Source: Diprion similis
Lineage: Eukaryota > Arthropoda > Insecta > Hymenoptera > Diprionidae
Reading direction: 5' to 3'
Assembly (NCBI RefSeq): GCF_021155765.1
Contig: NC_060108.1
Span: 19,865,025 to 19,929,024 of the forward strand
DNA length: 64,000 bases
Shown here in pieces: positions 26,587 to 39,300 of this stretch; the stretch's first letter is position 1, and every line of letters begins with the position of its first letter. The notes beneath the pieces are model-generated. The model did no database searches and had not been told where the DNA came from. It saw only the letters and a program-made list of their open reading frames with translations. The position numbers were made by a program, and so were the translations under genes.

Positions 26587-27863
26587 GAATCTACGTTAAT
26601 ATTTAAGTCGAATCCCTTAACTCTTTATTGGTCCAACAACTTTGTGCTAATCTATCGTAATAACTCAAGTAAGAATCTCAACTCTAAATAATCTCATCAT
26701 AACTTCCGTTATACTGTAAGACAACGAAGAAATTTATCCAGCGAGGATGGTTCTTAGCTTTTCACGAATCATGAATACCTATAAAGTGTAAATCAAGCCT
26801 GCGCTTATTCTACATATATTTTGTTTTTATTTGTAACACAAACAATTACAAAGTTTATCATGACTTTTATAGAATGAATGTGACACATCAAATGACATTT
26901 CGGAAGTAATCCGCGAACCTTCTTCTTCCTTCTTTCGAAATTGTACTTTTAAGGAACCTGTTACGTAATTAAACGAACCCTTCACGAAAAGTTCTTCTTT
27001 CTTTATTTTGACAATGACCGGTACTTTTTGTATGGACTATACTGTAGCATCGTACAAAAGTACGCGCGTGATGCGAGAGTTGATCAATCATGTTGACCTG
27101 AAAAGCACTCAGTGTAACACTTTACGCGATGAAGCGCTAGAGGTCTTACACACACGTACACTCAGCGAAGCTGATTCCGTCGTAGGACATGCAGCTATTT
27201 ATACTGTCCGATCAGACGATAAATTTCAGCTTTCAGACACTGAATTAATCTCGCTGAGTATACGCAACCGTGCAACTTAAATCGTAAGTTTGGACACTCA
27301 TAAGCTTGATGTCAGCTAGCATAGTCGTGCGACATATGCTCGATGCAAATTGAAGTAACACCTGTGATATACGGCGGCAAGCAAACAACTGTGCAGTTTG
27401 ACGTGAAATTTGAATACGTTGCGCTTAATGTTCTGTTTCCGCGACTTATATATGTGAAATTCAATTAACTTGTTGTGTACACTGCAGAGTTAGGCGTTTC
27501 CCAACGATAGTTGGAGTAAGTAAGTCCAGTCTGAAGCTTGAATTGGCTACAAACGGGCGACATGTTTGAAATAAAAATTAAAGTTAAAAAAGATATTGCT
27601 TCGTGCTCTTTCGCACCGTTCCGTTAGTCTGCAAGACTATTGAGATCCATCTCTCGGCGAGTAAACAGATAAGCGCTATTCGGGTTCACGCGTATAATTT
27701 GATAAGGCATTTGGCGTCAGTTGCAGGCTAAATAAAGGATAGGACGATAAAATAAGATTGAAAAACAAGCAGAGATTATCAGAACTCGAATGGAAATATC
27801 TTCTTATTACATAAAGGAGTGTTCAAATCAAGTTAGTTAAGTGGCAAATGCCTCGGCGATAAA
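26587..27863. other. Intergenic DNA between EndoU and DHTKD1
   Basis: 3' UTR of EndoU followed by about 1 kb with no supported gene. A 90-codon open frame at 27008-27280 has no domain or splice support. The promoter of DHTKD1 should lie just left of 27864, but no core element stands out. Confidence 0.45.
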
Positions 27864-30800
27864 ATGTACAGAAACGTATCTATTATTGGAGGAAAGTATT
27901 GTCGCGTGGGTACATGCTTGTTTCGCGATAGAATATTACCAAGAAATCAAATCAACTTTCCTTGTGCGAATCGTCGGAGAATTTTAGCAAATTTTTATCA
28001 TAGTAAACATGGCGTCTATGGATACAAACCGAAGACTTATAAGAAATATTACGAAGGTGAGTTTTAATTTTGACATTATACACTACCAAAAATTCTCCCC
28101 AGTCGAGTGTTTACGATAGGGGATGTGATCTAAGATATTCTGATCTTCTCACATAAAAAATCATGGCTATCAACAAAAAAAATTGCTGAGTGTTTATTTT
28201 TTGGAATTTCAGTATCCAGAGAAAGTCTGACGTCACGAGCTAAATACAGCAATTTTTACAGACTGGTCACAGCCTACAGAGAACATGGTCACAAACAGGC
28301 AAACATAGATCCCATATCATTGCAAACACCTAGTCCATTGCCGGAATTGAACCTGAATAAATTTGGCCTTAATGGTGACGACAAAGTTTCCTTTCAGGGA
28401 ATTTTGAACGCGAAACAAACGGAAGGGTCTGTAAACGAGGCGTTGAGTATTCTGAAAAACGTTTACACTGGTGCTGTAGGAGTTGAATTTAGTTATTTAG
28501 AGGTAAGGGGCCGAACTTAAAACTAGAATTTATTCCGTTTTGATATCGTATTATGTAGATTGAGTGTGAGAATTGGGAGAATTTTTTTCAATTATAAAGC
28601 TGGCTGACAATTCAATTTCAAAATTAGACTGAAGAGGAAAGAGAATGGTTCGCGCAAAATTTCGAAGAGATCTACATGGAGCCGTTGGACAGGGATACGA
28701 AGAGGGCAATAGTTACGGAAATGCTGAAGAGTCAAACTTTGGACAAATTTTTGGCTATAAAATTTGTAACATTCAAAAGATACGGTGGAGAAGGTGCCGA
28801 AAGTATGATGGGATTTTTTCACGAATTCTTCAAGCAAGCAACAGCTGGTAACAAGTCCATACTTTATTAACTGACTCGCGAAATATTCTTTGTTATCTCA
28901 GGTCATGTCATTTATGATAGTTTTGTACGACAACGTTGAAGCAGCGTGTTAATTTTGCCACAAGTTTACAGAGCAAAAATACTAAAAATTGGTAAATATT
29001 TGGCCAACATGGCGGAATTAGATTATCACTTCACGCGCTTCTGTTGTAATTAATATTACAATTTATGATAATCATAGTTGAAAGTAAAATGTTTGACTTT
29101 GATTCCCCTGCGCACCAGAAAAATTGGATCACATCGTGATGTGTATGCCTCATCGTGGGAGATTAAATTTCTTGACCGGAATGCTGAAGTTTCCCCCAGA
29201 GAAACTGTTTCACAAATTACGAGGCTTTGCAGAGTTTCCAGAAGATGCTAAAGCGACTGGAGACGTGACAAGTCACTTCACCTCATCTGTTGATCTCTCC
29301 TTCAATCAGAGAAACCTACACGTCACTATGCTGTACAATCCATCCCACTTGGAAGCTGTGAACCCTGTTTCAATGGGAAAAACCAGAGGCGTTATGCAGG
29401 CAGTTGGGGATGGGGCTTATTCTCATGGCGAGGATTTGGCTTGGAGCGACAAAGTACTGAATCTGCAGGTACAAAATGGTAGTATAAGCGATCACGTGTG
29501 TTCCTTTTCTCAATCACCATACATCAATAGATCAGTTTATCTCTTTTTCTATTTATTAATACTCGTATATCGCTTCAAGATACTGAATTTTGGAGTTTCC
29601 CTGATAAGAGATAATGTTTTCAGGTTCATGGCGATGCAGCGTACGCGGGTCAAGGCGTTAATCAAGAATCATTGGCCCTATACGCAGCCCCGCATTTTGA
29701 AATCGGTGGTTCTGTACACTTAATCGTTAATAACCAGCTTGGATTTACAACGCCTGCAGACAGAGGAAGGTCCTCAAGATATTGCACCGATATAGCTAAA
29801 AGCATATCTGCTCCAGTTTTGCACGTTAATGGCGATGATCCAGAGGTAAATTGCGTTAGGACAACTGATAGGAATTTTCATTCAGAATCTGAAACGATTG
29901 TATATTATAAATTTGACTAACGATACACCTGTAAATCTTCAAAGATGGTTGTTCGTGCTACGCGACTTGCTTGTCGATACCAAAGAAAATTTAGGAAAGA
30001 TGTATTCGTGGACATGAACTGCTTCAGAAGATGGGGACACAACGAACTCGATGATCCTACCTTCACGAATCCCGCGATTTACAAAATCATCCAAACCCGC
30101 AAGTAAATAAATATCGAATACAATAATGTGGACAAAAAAAATTACTGTTAAACTACATGTCAATGGATAATTTTAGGTCAGTACCGGATAAATATGCAGA
30201 AGAACTAATAAAGGCAGACGTTATAACGACTGACGAAGCCAAGTCTATCGTTTCCGAGTATACAGCTAGGCTCGCAGACTCTCTGAGGCAAGTCGACAAT
30301 TACGTACCGGAACCGGTTTATTTTGGCGGAAGGTGGTCCGAGATGTCGCAGGCACAAGCTAGCGTTTCCAAATGGAATACAGGAGTCGACAGAGATCTAT
30401 TGAGATTCGTTGCAAGCAAAAGTGTGCAGTGCCAGGAATTGGTAAAAATTGATTCGCTAAAACTGAACATTAACATTGGAGTGTGAAAAAGGGATGAAGA
30501 TGATCAATTCAGCGTTCAAGGCATTGGTCCCGTATGAGAAATCCTATCGGAACTCTACATTATTCCTAAGCCATTTTTATAGAAATCCCACCATCTTTTA
30601 ATCTTCAAGGCTGTAGCAGAAATAATAATTTTTTACAACTTTGATAGAAACCGAAAACCCAAAATCTACACTTTATAAATTATTTTCAACCCTGATCGAC
30701 GCTTTCTTGAATTCATACCGTTACTCGAATTGTTTCCGTAGGAAATTCATCCCCATCTTTTAAAGTCACACGTTGAAGCAAGATTGAATAAAGTTTCTGC

Positions 30801-32396
30801 TGGATTGAAGATAGACTGGGCAACTGCCGAGGCATTGGCCTTCGGGTCTTTACTTCACGAAGGCTACAACGTCAGGATTAGTGGCCAGGACGTTGGGCGA
30901 GGCACGTTTTCGCACAGACATGCTATGCTGGTAGATCAGTCAACGGGTGGTAAGCACGAGCTTGTATCATCATCGATTGAGAAATAACAAGGATAAAAAT
31001 TACATGCGAGTTTTCGAAATGTAGATATTCACATTCCCCTGAATTCGATGACCGAAACCCAAACCGGAAAGCTGGAATTAGCCAATAGTATTTTATCCGA
31101 AGAAGCGGTTCTCGGCTTCGAGTATGGCTTAAGCATAGCTTCACCATCGACCCTTGCGATATGGGAGGCGCAATTCGGGGACTTTTTCAACGGTGCCCAG
31201 ATCATAATTGACACATTCGTAAGCAGCGGCGAGGTTAAATGGATGACTAGCAGTGGATTGACCATCCTACTGCCGCATGGTTACGATGGTGCGGGACCGG
31301 AACACAGTTCCTGCAGAATGGAAAGATTTCTCCAGCTGACCGATAGCCACGAGGATAGACCAGACGGAGACGATGTCAACATGCAGGTAGCCAACCCAAC
31401 GACACCGGCGCAGTATTTTCATTTGCTCAGAAGACAGGTAGGCAAGTACCTGAAGGTACTGTGTAATTGACACTTAACGATAGATTACATAAATAAATAC
31501 TATAAGACGATTGGAAATACGTTTTGGTAAAAATTAAATTATTCTAAGTGTTAAACTTCATTAATTTCCAGATGGTGCGGAATTTTAGGAAACCACTTAT
31601 CGTAGTGGCACCAAAAATTCTAATCCGACATTCTGCGGCAACTTCCTCGCTGACGGATATGGAAACAGGGACAAGTTTTGTCAACGTTATTGGCAAGCAT
31701 TTCATTTATCTATCCCCAAGCGGTTTTCAAACATGCAGTTATTTCACATGGAACAAAATCTATTCCAGGAGACCCAACGGTCAACCCGGATGAAGTGAAG
31801 AAGGTAATTCTCGTCAGTGGTAAACATTACTACGCCCTGAATAGACACAGAGAAATTCTCGAGGCTAAAGACGTTGCGATCGTTAGACTAGAGAGTATTT
31901 GTCCGTTCCCGGTTTTGGAAATACTTGAAGAGGTTCGAAGGTTCAAGCGTGCTCGAAGTAAGATACGCAAAAACGGATTCTCACTTAATCCTACGAATAA
32001 TTCTAGTATCTTAGAACAGCTTTACTTATAAAAATATCGTTAAATTTGTAACAGCGTTTATCTGGAGTCAGGAAGAACCACAAAATATGGGAGCGTGGAG
32101 TTTCGTAAGACCACGTTTCGAGAACCTGTGTGGACGGCAGGTACGTCAGACTTCCATTATTTTTATCAATTGTTGGACCATTCAAGAAGTAAATCCAAAT
32201 CGATTTCCATTTTCGCACAAGACTTGCGACTCGTAACTTCAGCTCTTGAAGATGGACTCATAACCGATTAATCTGCATAATCTTTCAGTTAAAATACTCC
32301 GGCAGACGGGCAATGGCTGCACCCGCAACTGGCGTGGGACAAGTACATCAACGAGAGGCCCAAGAAGTCATTGTTAGACCCTTCACTATGGCATAA
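27864..32396 (+). CDS. DHTKD1: DHTKD1: mitochondrial 2-oxoadipate dehydrogenase E1 component
   Basis: E1 enzyme of the 2-oxoadipate dehydrogenase complex. It decarboxylates 2-oxoadipate with thiamine diphosphate in lysine, hydroxylysine and tryptophan breakdown, leading to glutaryl-CoA. Thirteen exons: 27864-28056, 28213-28502, 28628-28847, 29119-29468, 29624-29845, 29945-30102, 30177-30441, 30742-30949, 31025-31437, 31572-31692, 31769-31957, 32055-32140, 32289-32396; 940 residues against 919 in human. Exon 1 carries a basic mitochondrial presequence, then the start of the mature enzyme (HGVYGYKP). The thiamine-binding transketolase core shows [16 protein letters not shown] and [15 protein letters not shown]; the second half shows [15 protein letters not shown] and [12 protein letters not shown]. 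The end contains [18 protein letters not shown] and overall length separate it from the OGDH paralog. Intron 31693-31768 starts with GC, not GT. The gene converges on Sirt2. Confidence 0.97.
31693..31768 (+). other. GC-AG intron in DHTKD1
   Basis: This 76-bp interval begins GCAAGC and ends TATTCCAG. Removing it joins a codon in phase 1 and gives [15 protein letters not shown], which matches the family alignment (VIGD followed by a VDP-type stretch). Without removal the frame runs to a stop at about 31793. No GT donor nearby keeps the frame. Confidence 0.85.
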
Positions 32397-32514
32397 AATA
32401 ATTAAGAAATCGGACATTGTGTTCGTTTTAAAATTGAAAATGAGTCTCATCGTCAGTTTTGTGACGTATTGTGGACATTAGGGAGGTTTTCTTTTCAACT
32501 TTTTTGTTTTCTTT

Positions 32515-32939
32515 TCTAAAAATTCTAAAAGTTGACGCATCTGGTTTGAACTTTTCAAACACTCCAACCGAAATATCTCGAAAACTGTACAAGTTGGAAA
32601 GCTGTATTTGGTTCCATTTTGTAGATAATCAAATTTTCTACAATTAAGGCCGAGACTACTATACACGTAAATGTCCATCTTGGATTCGATACGAACGCTT
32701 AAAGTTAAGTGCATTGAATAAATGAATGAAGATGCTTATTACCTTGTAAATTTTTATGTTTTCTGTGTTCTGAGCTGATACAAATAACTTTTCAACCTTT
32801 TTTTTTTATAGAAAATGTGATTATCTACAATATGAAACCAAAAATAGCTTCCCCACTTTTATTATAGTTTTCAAGATATTTCGGTTAGCGTATTTGAAAA
32901 ATTCAAACTGGAAGAGTCACCTTTTAGAATTTTACTACC
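32515..32939. repeat. Large foldback (about 126- and 131-bp arms) just past the DHTKD1 stop
   Basis: The left arm, 32515-32640, is imperfectly complementary to 32809-32939, around a 168-bp spacer. Shared blocks include GATATTTCGGTT with its complement, GATTATCTAC, and the outer TTTTAGAATTTT. Pairing is roughly 80% by eye. It begins 119 bp after the stop codon, so it probably lies in the DHTKD1 3' UTR, but it could also enter a long Sirt2 3' UTR from the other strand. Confidence 0.75.
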
Positions 32940-33973
32940 GCGTTCCGGCTTCATGAGGCTTCGTTTGAGACTAAAAACTAACTTTTCGAAGGGTACGCAA
33001 GAAAGAGAAAATTAAAATAAAACCATCCTTGCGGATATATATGAGATTACGTGATCTTAGACCAAACGATAACAGTACTTATAATGTACAGAAATAATTT
33101 CAATCTTCAAGTCGTGTTACGACTCGTACGAAGCTAAGGCGCAAAATTCCACTCATATTGAAGATGTATGTAAATGAGTTTTATTGTTTTTATATTTGAA
33201 AATTTGAATGTTGTATAATCATTAATTGGCGAAATTCCCAAACATTGATTAAAGATCTGAAAAAAATGGAACGTCATCAAAAGACGGGCGAATGTTGATT
33301 TTAAATAAAATGTTTTTTTCTCAAACTTTTCATTTGATTAATACAACAGAAGAATAAATACATATCTCAAATAGAGGTTCGTATCTGCATTTAAGTTATA
33401 ATAGTACTTTCCTTTCAATAATTTTTAGTTTATCGATCTTAACATCTATGTCAACAATTATCATGGACACGTATTTCTGATGCAGATTGAAAAATTATCA
33501 ACAAAGGTACAAAATGACCTGATGATATTAAAAGTTTGGCTATAGCCAATAATTTAATTTGGAATATCATCGAAGATTATGACTAAATATTATCGGTAGT
33601 TGATTATTTTTTTAATTTTTATATCTATTACCACATATCGATAGAGATTTGAATCTATAGTTAACCTATGACGCATTAACGCTCCGCATGAACTCTTGTT
33701 TTTCACAACTTTTGTCTGTTCAATTTTTGAAAGTGTTTTAGTTTTTTAAGAAATGGGGAAAAAAATTCAGGGCTTCTTCTCAAAGTGCTAACTACATTAT
33801 CACGTTACCTACACATGTTAGGAGACTGAAAAATTTTGAAGAATTGTTCATAACAATTGATGTTCAGAAAACGAATATTCCCTAACAGACTCAGTGTTCA
33901 CACAGAGGGTGAAAGTAAAAGTTAATAAATCAAGTGAAAAAATTTCAATACCAAAAAATCGATGATTATAACA

Positions 33974-36396
33974 TCAACCTTCCTTCGACTTTTCAACTTC
34001 AATGTTCTTCTGTTCTTTTTCAATAAGATCCTTCATCTCCTCCTAAACAACAAGTGCTTACAGTTAATATGCGTAATAACTGAAATTATACTCAAATTTG
34101 TGATTACTTGTTGAAAGACATATTTAGGATTTTTAGCAGATAATATATTAAATAACTCACTCCCCATCCAAGCTTGTCAGCTAGCAGTTGACACCCAGTG
34201 TCACATTCACCTAGCCACGCGACGTCTCTTCCTGTATTAGTATCTGTAGGATCGAACATCAACCCTTGCTTCAAACCTAAGAATCTCATAATACGATCCT
34301 GCATCCCAACCTTTTCTTTATTTATGAGAAGCCGAGGGCAATTTGGAGGAACCCTTAAAATGGGGAAGCATCAAAAGTTCAGATAAAAAATTCACGTGTC
34401 TTTGAATTTCAAATTCACCGACAATGAATACCGATTTAGTGAAAATAAATAAAATACGAGCAATAAAAGAACCATCCGACTTATAGAAATTTAGGAATCA
34501 GTTGCCGAAAATCCATTGAACAACTGTGTCACCGAATTTGAACTCTGTGTAGTCTACTAATACGAAAGCTTTCATTGAGTGTAAATTCATAAAAACAAAA
34601 CACACACACATTTCTAATTTCCTAATGATAAAGATCATGTGTCAGTTCATATTTTAGTTTTTTTAGTATACGTAGAGCAAAAACAAGTGCTGTCTATGTT
34701 TTAGTTTGAGAAATTCGTCTGTGGTATTGAATTTAGGAATATCTTGTACATAATCTGTGCTAACGAATTTTTTTACTACTCACATGTCGACAAGAGAGGC
34801 GAATGGTTGCACAACTAGACTTGATCCCATAATGATCAATAGATCTGCTTGCTTGAAATCCTTATCTATAAGCGTATGGAATCTATCTGGTAACGATTCA
34901 CCAAAAAACACAATGTCCGGCTTAACAATGCCGTCCTTGCATTTCTCGCATCTTGGTATCTCATCCGCAAGGATTTTTTCTGTAAGATTTTGAATCTTTC
35001 ATTAAATGAGGACTAGAAAGACCGATTCAAAGTTTCAATACCTGATGAAGGACGAAAGAAATTTTTTGTTTAAAAAATAACGATGTGCCATTACATGACG
35101 AGACAAATCTAGGATTAATCTGGGCGATAATCTAAGCGATTACTGCAAATTTTGTTCCACAAATAATCAGGTAAGCATGATGATACGAAAGAATTGAATC
35201 ATAATTTAAATATCGGATATACCTTTCATCCATTCAAAAGCATATGCTGCCTTGCATTGCAGGCAATGACCAGAATGAAAAGTTCCATGAGCTTCGACCA
35301 GTGCGTCGCCAGGTATCCCAGCAACACGCTCTAGGGTGTCGATATTCTGTGTATAGTGACGTAACAACAGTCCTTTTTCCCAAAGTAATCGTATAAAGTA
35401 ATGACTTGGAGTAGGTTTAAATCCAATTGGCATTAACTGCTTTGCCAGAACAAAGAATGGCTCTGGATTTTCCATGAAAAAGTCCAGCTCAAAAATGGCC
35501 TGAGGATGCGGCAGATTATACTTTTCTAGATTGTGGTAAAGTCCGCTTTTAGGTGAACGGAAATCTGGTATTCCAGCCGCTATAATTTCAATTGTGCAGT
35601 TTACTCAAAACCAAGATTAATTCCAAAGAAATATCTAGAACTACCACGATTCAAAACATCAACAAAAACTCTGTTCCAAAGCATGTTCCTTCTAAATCAT
35701 TGTAAAAAAAATCTGAGTAATACCCTCGTCTCTTGCTATCTGATCATTTATAATTACTTTATACTTCTGAGTACTACTTTCAGTGAAGTACCAGTTGACT
35801 CCTCATTTAATCATAAGAAAGTAAATGTTTTAAGAAGTTTAGTTTTATCTGGAATAAAAAATCTCTGCAACGACAATAAACTCTGGCCTGCAAGTGGTTG
35901 ATACCGATGTTCCAGAGTGAAAGTATGTTGCACTATATTATTATAGAATGAGTGGTCTCGATTCATGCACGATTAGCAAATAAACGGTTCTGAATGAAAT
36001 ACATATACCCACACGTGGATATCCCAGCACCGGCCATGGTGATAACCTTTTTACAGCCACTACTTTTAATATATTCTGCGATTCCATCAAGCGATAGTTC
36101 TGTCAACATCTGCGCACCCTGCCTGTCTGTTTCATCGTCAGAATCATGTAGCCCCAACTTTTGAGCCAGATATTTTCGAATCTTTCCAACGCTTGAATCT
36201 TCGAGTTCCGTTGCACCTGCCGACGAGTTTGGAGTTTCATCTTCAGACCCGCTGTCTGTCAAAGATAATGACACAAAATAAGAGCAAAGTCAAACATCGG
36301 CGATGTAGTGATACGAAAGTGGTATATTCGCGAAACCTTTATATTACCCTTTTTGTCTTCAGCGGTACTAGGTTTTTCCTCTTTGGATTTTTCCAT
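33974..36396 (-). CDS. Sirt2: Sirtuin-2, NAD-dependent protein deacetylase
   Basis: Removes acetyl and other acyl groups from lysines, consuming NAD+; family members act mainly in the cytoplasm on tubulin and metabolic enzymes. Six exons on the minus strand: 36396-36348, 36255-36013, 35579-35223, 34979-34784, 34353-34161 and 34042-33974; 368 residues. NAD-binding motifs are [15 protein letters not shown] (split between exons 2 and 3) and TQNIDTLE. The catalytic base is His195 in VEAHGTF. A structural zinc site is formed by Cys203, Cys206, Cys227 and Cys230 (HCLQCK and RCEKCK). The acidic Ser-rich N-terminus and Glu/Lys-rich C-terminal extension are typical of class I Sirt2. Start at the first in-frame ATG of exon 1. 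The exon 2 donor is GTGGGT, weaker than its neighbours, but is the only one that restores ISTSAGIP. Confidence 0.97.
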
Positions 36397-39300
36397 CTTA
36401 AAGACTGTGGCTGTTTGGCAAAAGTGCACAATTAGTAGTGGACCGCAATTAAACAATTTCGAGGTTAAGTTGAATCAATATTGCTGGCATCACTTTGTCA
36501 AAGGTTGCAGAATATCGTCGTGAAGCACACGAATTAATGAATACCTAATAATCGCGGGAATCCCCAGAAACGAATGACACTTCTAGATGACAGTTGCATA
36601 CACGTGACAACGTGACAGAAAAGTCACGAAGATGACGATTTCACGCCGGCGCGGTGGCCGGATTTTAAATGCGCATCTAGATGCTGATGCAGTGTGTGAA
36701 GTCCGGCTACTCTCCAATCACTTATGCAACTCTGGTTGCCGCGTACGTGATAGCAGGCGCAAATGTTCCTACATGTGCCAATAGACGATCATACGAATTG
36801 CCTACCGTCGCACCACAATGATTACCATAAAATCGGTCACAAAGAGCGCAGCTTAGCTGTTGCGATATTTCACACACAGATTCTGTTATTACATAAATAT
36901 TAATTGAATATAAGATAACAGTAAGGATTGATGATAAATATGCGATCACTGAATAATATAATGAGCGAAAAAGCGTGGAAAGAAAAGACGTATAGAAAGA
37001 CGATCATGAAACTATATAAGCTAATCTGATGAAGCATCACTTTTTACATGGTTTTTAAGCCTCTAGTTTAGAATTATTTGAAATTGTATGTACCGATCTG
37101 AATGAATTTCTGTTCATTTTGATATGCTCAGACAGTTCCTGCAATAAGAATAACGAAACTTCACCAGAGATCGAATGTAGCTGATTTTTTGAGCCGAGCA
37201 GAATTTCCAAGTGCTTATGCTATGGCCTGCAGCAAAGTAACTGTATATGTGCGTGGGATGTTGTTTGTTCGTATTTCAAATTATTCTCAATTATCACATC
37301 TACACGAACGGTTGTATAGTGATAATCTATTAAACTAGACAAAAACCTTGATTCGTCAACGTGAAAATGCATCTGATGAGGAGACTATATACATATATTT
37401 GTATAAAAGTTAATGTAACCTCGAACGGAAGTACTTCTTGAATACTTTGACAAAGATATTATTTACTTCCATAATCGTGCGAAAATAGCTTCAAAAATTT
37501 TGATATCAGACACATGATTTTTCGGAATGTTTTCGAATTTCTAATTTGATGGGCCGATAAAATCGTTTCCAAAAATGGTAGAAAATCCAAATTGAGTCAA
37601 AATAAAAGAAAAAACTGAGTATCTTTCAAAGTGAGAAAAATCTTTTAAAAAATCACGCGCCAAATCTGAGAGGTCGAGGATAAAACCGAGGTCGACTTGG
37701 CGTGGAATGCCCCGTATAACATATATATTTGTTGGAATTATAAAATTTTTTAAGCTTATAGACACTTGTGTATGGGATTACATAGCTTACGGATTCCAAA
37801 GAAAGCTTGACTACAATGTATGGAGTACAGTTGCATCATGGACCGCGGACTTTAATAGCTGAAACATATATTTCGGTATAAAATCTATTTATACCTATCT
37901 TCTGCAAGCTACTGGATCATCATGTGGCGCAACATACCTCCAGAACCTACTTCTTGTGTTCTCATTAAATATTGCGTTATAGTCGCGGTTCTAAATGGTC
38001 GCTCAAGCTAATCTATCCAGCGTCTCCTGACTGCGGCAAGACGATAAATGCAAAACACCAAAATTTGTGACTAAACACTGTACGTTCTTCGGGACCACGG
38101 ACTTATTCGGGACAGACTAACTGCAGCACTCAATGAACCCTGACTATTTGTATGGTTAGTTACACAAACCTTTGGACCAATGTAGTGTTACGCATTTTAA
38201 ATCAATACACGTATCACAAGTGTCTATGAAAATTTCTTTTTTCCATTTTTTCGGAGTATACGATTAATTACTTGATTTATCATCTAATTTTCGATATAAC
38301 TTGAATGAATAACTGCCCGATTGCACATTTGGGCTAACTAAACTGTTTGAAAAATGACTGGGTAATATGTTGTCATGTTTTTCTCCTTACACATCTTTTC
38401 TTTGATTATACGATCCAACACAAGATTCAAAAAGCATTCGAACTCTGGAAATATTTGATAGAAAGTTTTTTTGTACGCGGTACATGGAATAGTATACTTT
38501 TTATCAACGTTGTGTTGCACTGGAAAGAATAGCATTGCATACATTGTCAAATGTTTGTTTCAAATTTTTATTTGATTGGTAAGAATAAAATAAATTATAT
38601 TCAAATAAATAAAATGAATTGTTATCTTTTACTTCGATAATTTTGGGCTTTCGATGGTTAAAAAATCAACCATGAGAATACATTACTGCGACCAAGCTAA
38701 CATCTCCGCTAACATCAGGATGAATAGATTTATCTTCATGGTTTCTTTCCATTCTCTGCATGAAATCGTTTCAACGTAGCGTTATTAGGGAATAGAAAAA
38801 CATGTATAATTTGCTATGTTGACCAAAGATAAGAGGAAAAACGATTAGCTGACTAAGAGGATTCCTAGAAATATCCGTCTTACTTATTATCCCAGATTTT
38901 TGAAAGGTCAGATCTGCGATTAAATTCAAAATGAAAGATTTTAAGACGTATTGGTTGAAAAAAAAACTACACTAAGTACTCATAGTGTTCTTGATGACCC
39001 ATGTATCAAGTACTAATCACACAGTGACTTTATAGTGGCCTTAATTACAGGATTCCTCCGGCCACATCTTATCTCCATTCATGACAACAATTTAATCTGT
39101 TTCATAATATCATATAATAATATCCTACTTTCAATACTTCTGTTTAGAGTAAAATTGAGAGTATATTTGCTTTGAATTCATCCTATAATCGCAAGTTATA
39201 TAACTTATAATCATTCACAAATCAGATTCGCACACGTTCAGATAAGCTCCTCTATGGATATATGAGAACAGTAATATATGCTCAAATTTGTTATCTTTTC

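Noticed and set aside
27008-27280. 90-codon open frame between EndoU and DHTKD1
   Set aside because: No family feature, no good splice sites, and ordinary intergenic composition.
31572-31800. Frameshift or pseudogene in DHTKD1
   Set aside because: The apparent frame break is fully explained by a 76-bp GC-AG intron, and the rest of the gene is intact.
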